The position numbers and the translations under genes are program-made. A stretch of DNA of 64,000 nucleotides. It comes from Aphelocoma coerulescens. Taxonomy: Eukaryota; Chordata; Aves; Passeriformes; Corvidae. The notes beneath the pieces are model-generated. The model was given only the letters and a program-made list of their open reading frames with translations, was not told the origin of the DNA and did no database searches. Location of the stretch: NCBI RefSeq assembly GCF_041296385.1, contig NW_027183573.1, forward strand, positions 62,001-126,000. The letters run 5' to 3'. Positions 61,275 through 64,000 of this stretch are shown here, in pieces. How positions within the stretch are numbered: position 1 is the first letter of the stretch; each line of letters begins with the position of its first letter.

Positions 61275-62733
61275 CGTGCCGGGGGAGAAGCACTTGCTGG
61301 ATGAGTCTTTCCGTGTGCAAGACTTTGAACGCAGCACCACAATCTGGGCCACGAGGAAGCCTTGATGAAGAAGGTGGTTTTGTCCTGGCACCTCTCTCCA
61401 GTGCGAGATGCCTGCCGAAGCTCTTTGCCTCTTGCGAGAGTGCGGTGGGCAGCGGGGTAAACTGGAGCCGAGAAGGACCGGGCAGACAGCACCGCCATCC
61501 GACGGGTGCTTTGCAGGTTGTGCCGGGGAAAGCGGACTGGCCCTGGCTGGAAGGCGCTGCAGCTAGGCGCTCCCCCAAGTGTCGGAGGCAAAGGCCGCGT
61601 GAGCTTGCCGTCCCCGGCACGGCTCTCTGTGCGAGACGTAGCCCAGAAGCTTTCCCTTTCCATTCAGAGCACCAGAGAGGCAGAATGCAGTGGTACGTAT
61701 TGCTCAGGAGGAAAGGGGCACGGCCCGGCCGCGTTCGGGCAGAAGCAGCGCGCTGGAGCGCTTCGCTGCCGGCACAGAGTTCCGGGCGAGAGGCAGACGA
61801 CCGGTCCGCCTCCGGGAGAACGAAGGTACGGCGTGCTCGAAAAGGCGAGGAACGAAGCCGCGGAGCACCGGGCTCGGGTGCGCGTCGTCCGGGCTTGCGA
61901 GACGAGCGTGGCTGCCACTCTCCTGCCTGCAGAATTCACCTTACAGCCTCAGGAAGGAGGACGACGCGCCACAGTTACTTGTGCTGCTGCTGCTGCCTAG
62001 TCCTCTTGCAGAGCTCTGTGGAGGCAAATGCACTTCCCTTCCGTCTCCGAGTTTCGGAGAACACGATGGTAGGGTGCAGCGGAGCAGGGAAGTACAGAAG
62101 TGCACCGCTGAGATTGCTGTTGCTTACGTGCAGAAGGCGAAGGTGCAAGCCAGCACTGGCTTTTGCTTCTAGAGCCGTTCTCCAGGAGAGCAGCTGCTGG
62201 AGGTTGACAGCGGTAGCTGCGAGGCTGAAAAACAAGGCAGGACGTCGGGCTTAGAAGAAAGGCACAGGGGCCACAGTGTGATGTGCGCTTTTGGAAGGCT
62301 GCTCGGAGAAGGGGCACTTTCGGAGAGCTTTCTGCTTTGACCTGTGCTCCTGGCCGAGCTCTAGCTGCTGGGACTCTGAAAGGCTGAATGACTAGGAAAG
62401 TGCTTGTGTCCACGCTGTGGATTGAGCACGATCCTTTTTGCAGCAGCGAGAACACACTCGGCCCACTGGGCTCGTGAACGAGCGTTTACCAGACGTCTGC
62501 AATTCGGTGCACTGCACACACAAGCCCGGTGCTCCCCGGTTTCTTTCTCCGCCTGCCGTTGTCTGGACAGAAGAGAAGCCCAGCCACGGCATCCTACTCG
62601 GCCGCTTTTCGGCGTGTGCACTGCCCGCATACACACGGGTGCTGTGCTCGGCTTTCCCTCGGCTCCAGGCACAAGGGTGCTTTCTCAGTTTTGCAGCGTC
62701 CCCGGTTCCCCACGTTGCCCTCGCTCAGCGAAA
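61275..62733. repeat. Unit 43, canonical
   Basis: 1,459 bp, no variant seen. No gene. Confidence 0.94.
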
Positions 62734-64000
62734 CGTGCCGGGGGAGAAGCACTTGCTGGATGAGTCTTTCCGTGTGCAAGACTTTGAACGCAGCACCACA
62801 ATCTGGGCCACGAGGAAGCCTTGATGAAGAAGGTGGTTTTGTCCTGGCACCTCTCTCCAGTGCGAGATGCCTGCCGAAGCTCTTTGCCTCTTGCGAGAGT
62901 GCGGTGGGCAGCGGGGTAAACTGGAGCCGAGAAGGACCGGGCAGACAGCACCGCCATCCGACGGGTGCTTTGCAGGTTGTGCCGGGGAAAGCGGACTGGC
63001 CCTGGCTGGAAGGCGCTGCAGCTAGGCGCTCCCCCAAGTGTCGGAGGCAAAGGCCGCGTGAGCTTGCCGTCCCCGGCACGGCTCTCTGTGCGAGACGTAG
63101 CCCAGAAGCTTTCCCTTTCCATTCAGAGCACCAGAGAGGCAGAATGCAGTGGTACGTATTGCTCAGGAGGAAAGGGGCACGGCCCGGCCGCGTTCGGGCA
63201 GAAGCAGCGCGCTGGAGCGCTTCGCTGCCGGCACAGAGTTCCGGGCGAGAGGCAGACGACCGGTCCGCCTCCGGGAGAACGAAGGTACGGCGTGCTCGAA
63301 AAGGCGAGGAACGAAGCCGCGGAGCACCGGGCTCGGGTGCGCGTCGTCCGGGCTTGCGAGACGAGCGTGGCTGCCACTCTCCTGCCTGCAGAATTCACCT
63401 TACAGCCTCAGGAAGGAGGACGACGCGCCACAGTTACTTGTGCTGCTGCTGCTGCCTAGTCCTCTTGCAGAGCTCTGTGGAGGCAAATGCACTTCCCTTC
63501 CGTCTCCGAGTTTCGGAGAACACGATGGTAGGGTGCAGCGGAGCAGGGAAGTACAGAAGTGCACCGCTGAGATTGCTGTTGCTTACGTGCAGAAGGCGAA
63601 GGTGCAAGCCAGCACTGGCTTTTGCTTCTAGAGCCGTTCTCCAGGAGAGCAGCTGCTGGAGGTTGACGGCGGTAGCTGCGAGGCTGAAAAACAAGGCAGG
63701 ACGTCGGGCTTAGAAGAAAGGCACAGGGGCCACAGTGTGATGTGCGCTTTTGGAAGGCTGCTCGGAGAAGGGGCACTTTCGGAGAGCTTTCTGCTTTGAC
63801 CTGTGCTCCTGGCCGAGCTCTAGCTGCTGGGACTCTGAAAGGCTGAATGACTAGGAAAGTGCTTGTGTCCACGCTGTGGATTGAGCACGATCCTTTTTGC
63901 AGCAGCGAGAACACACTCGGCCCACTGGGCTCGTGAACGAGCGTTTACCAGACGTCTGCAATTCGGTGCACTGCACACACAAGCCCGGTGCTCCCCGGTT
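62734..64000. repeat. Unit 44, partial, single A-to-G
   Basis: The first 1,267 bp of a unit, cut by the window end. A becomes G at 63668 (unit position 935), turning GACAGC into GACGGC, so this copy has a CpG where the others have CpA. The copy may hold the older state, or it may be a new mutation. Confidence 0.93.

Larger units (their letters stand above)
1..64000. repeat. 1,459-bp macrosatellite array, 43 full units plus a partial one
   Basis: One unit repeats head to tail across the whole window. The opening bases of the window recur at 1460 and then every 1,459 bp. Unit starts are 1, 1460, 2919, 4378, 5837, 7296, 8755, 10214, 11673, 13132, 14591, 16050, 17509, 18968, 20427, 21886, 23345, 24804, 26263, 27723, 29182, 30641, 32100, 33559, 35014, 36468, 37929, 39389, 40848, 42307, 43766, 45226, 46685, 48144, 49603, 51062, 52521, 53980, 55439, 56898, 58357, 59816, 61275 and 62734. 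Departures from 1,459 come only from small indels: unit 19 (1,460), 24 (1,455), 25 (1,454), 26 (1,461), 27 (1,460) and 31 (1,460). The phase is arbitrary, since neither array edge is in the window. Unit size and near-identity place it with satellites or macrosatellites. The family is not recognised. Confidence 0.99.

Noticed and set aside
1..64000. CRISPR array or bacterial repeat system
   Set aside because: The repeat is 1,459 bp with no short repeat-spacer pattern, no cas genes and no bacterial gene organisation.
1..64000. Ribosomal DNA, 5S, tRNA or histone gene cluster
   Set aside because: No rRNA-like or tRNA-like segment was recognised in the unit, and no frame resembles a histone.
1..64000. 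Array of transposable elements
   Set aside because: No terminal repeats, poly-A tails, target-site duplications, or reverse transcriptase or transposase motifs were seen. Units abut exactly, without separate insertion sites.

Overview
The whole 64 kb window is one head-to-tail tandem array of a single 1,459-bp unit. Phased from base 1 there are 43 complete units and a 44th cut off by the window end (1,267 bp). No flanking unique sequence, gene, RNA gene, transposon or CRISPR is seen, and the array runs off both ends. All units face the same way.

The unit is about 61% GC (889 of 1,459 bases, counted by hand in unit 1) and has about 108 CpG dinucleotides, an observed/expected ratio near 0.8. 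It is densest in CpG at unit positions about 421-660. It contains a (TGC)5 run, a perfect 7-bp-stem hairpin and several short palindromes. It shows no sign of real coding. The six frames are widely open because the DNA is GC-rich and stop-poor, most long frames begin only at GTG or TTG, and 1,459 is not a multiple of 3, so any frame shifts by one in the next unit.

Layout: units 1-18 (1-26262) carry one visible difference (7457). Units 19-23 carry a one-base insertion and one substitution. Units 24-26 (33559-37928) hold a sharp cluster of about 20 small indels, nearly all gains or losses of one base in a homopolymer, which looks like unpolished long-read sequence. Units 27-44 are again nearly identical, with two sets of shared variants: an inserted A in units 27 and 31, and a G-to-A in units 26, 38 and 39. 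Outside the indel patch I count about 10 differences in roughly 60 kb, so units are about 99.98% identical.

Organism: a eukaryote. A long, near-identical, kilobase-scale, GC- and CpG-rich satellite would suit a vertebrate, and a bird (microchromosome, sex-chromosome or centromere-linked array) is my best guess. That is inferred only from composition and architecture; I do not recognise the repeat family. The genes do not work together here because there are none. The interest lies in the array: its extreme homogeneity, retained CpG, the record of copy-number turnover in shared variants, and an assembly-quality problem near its centre.
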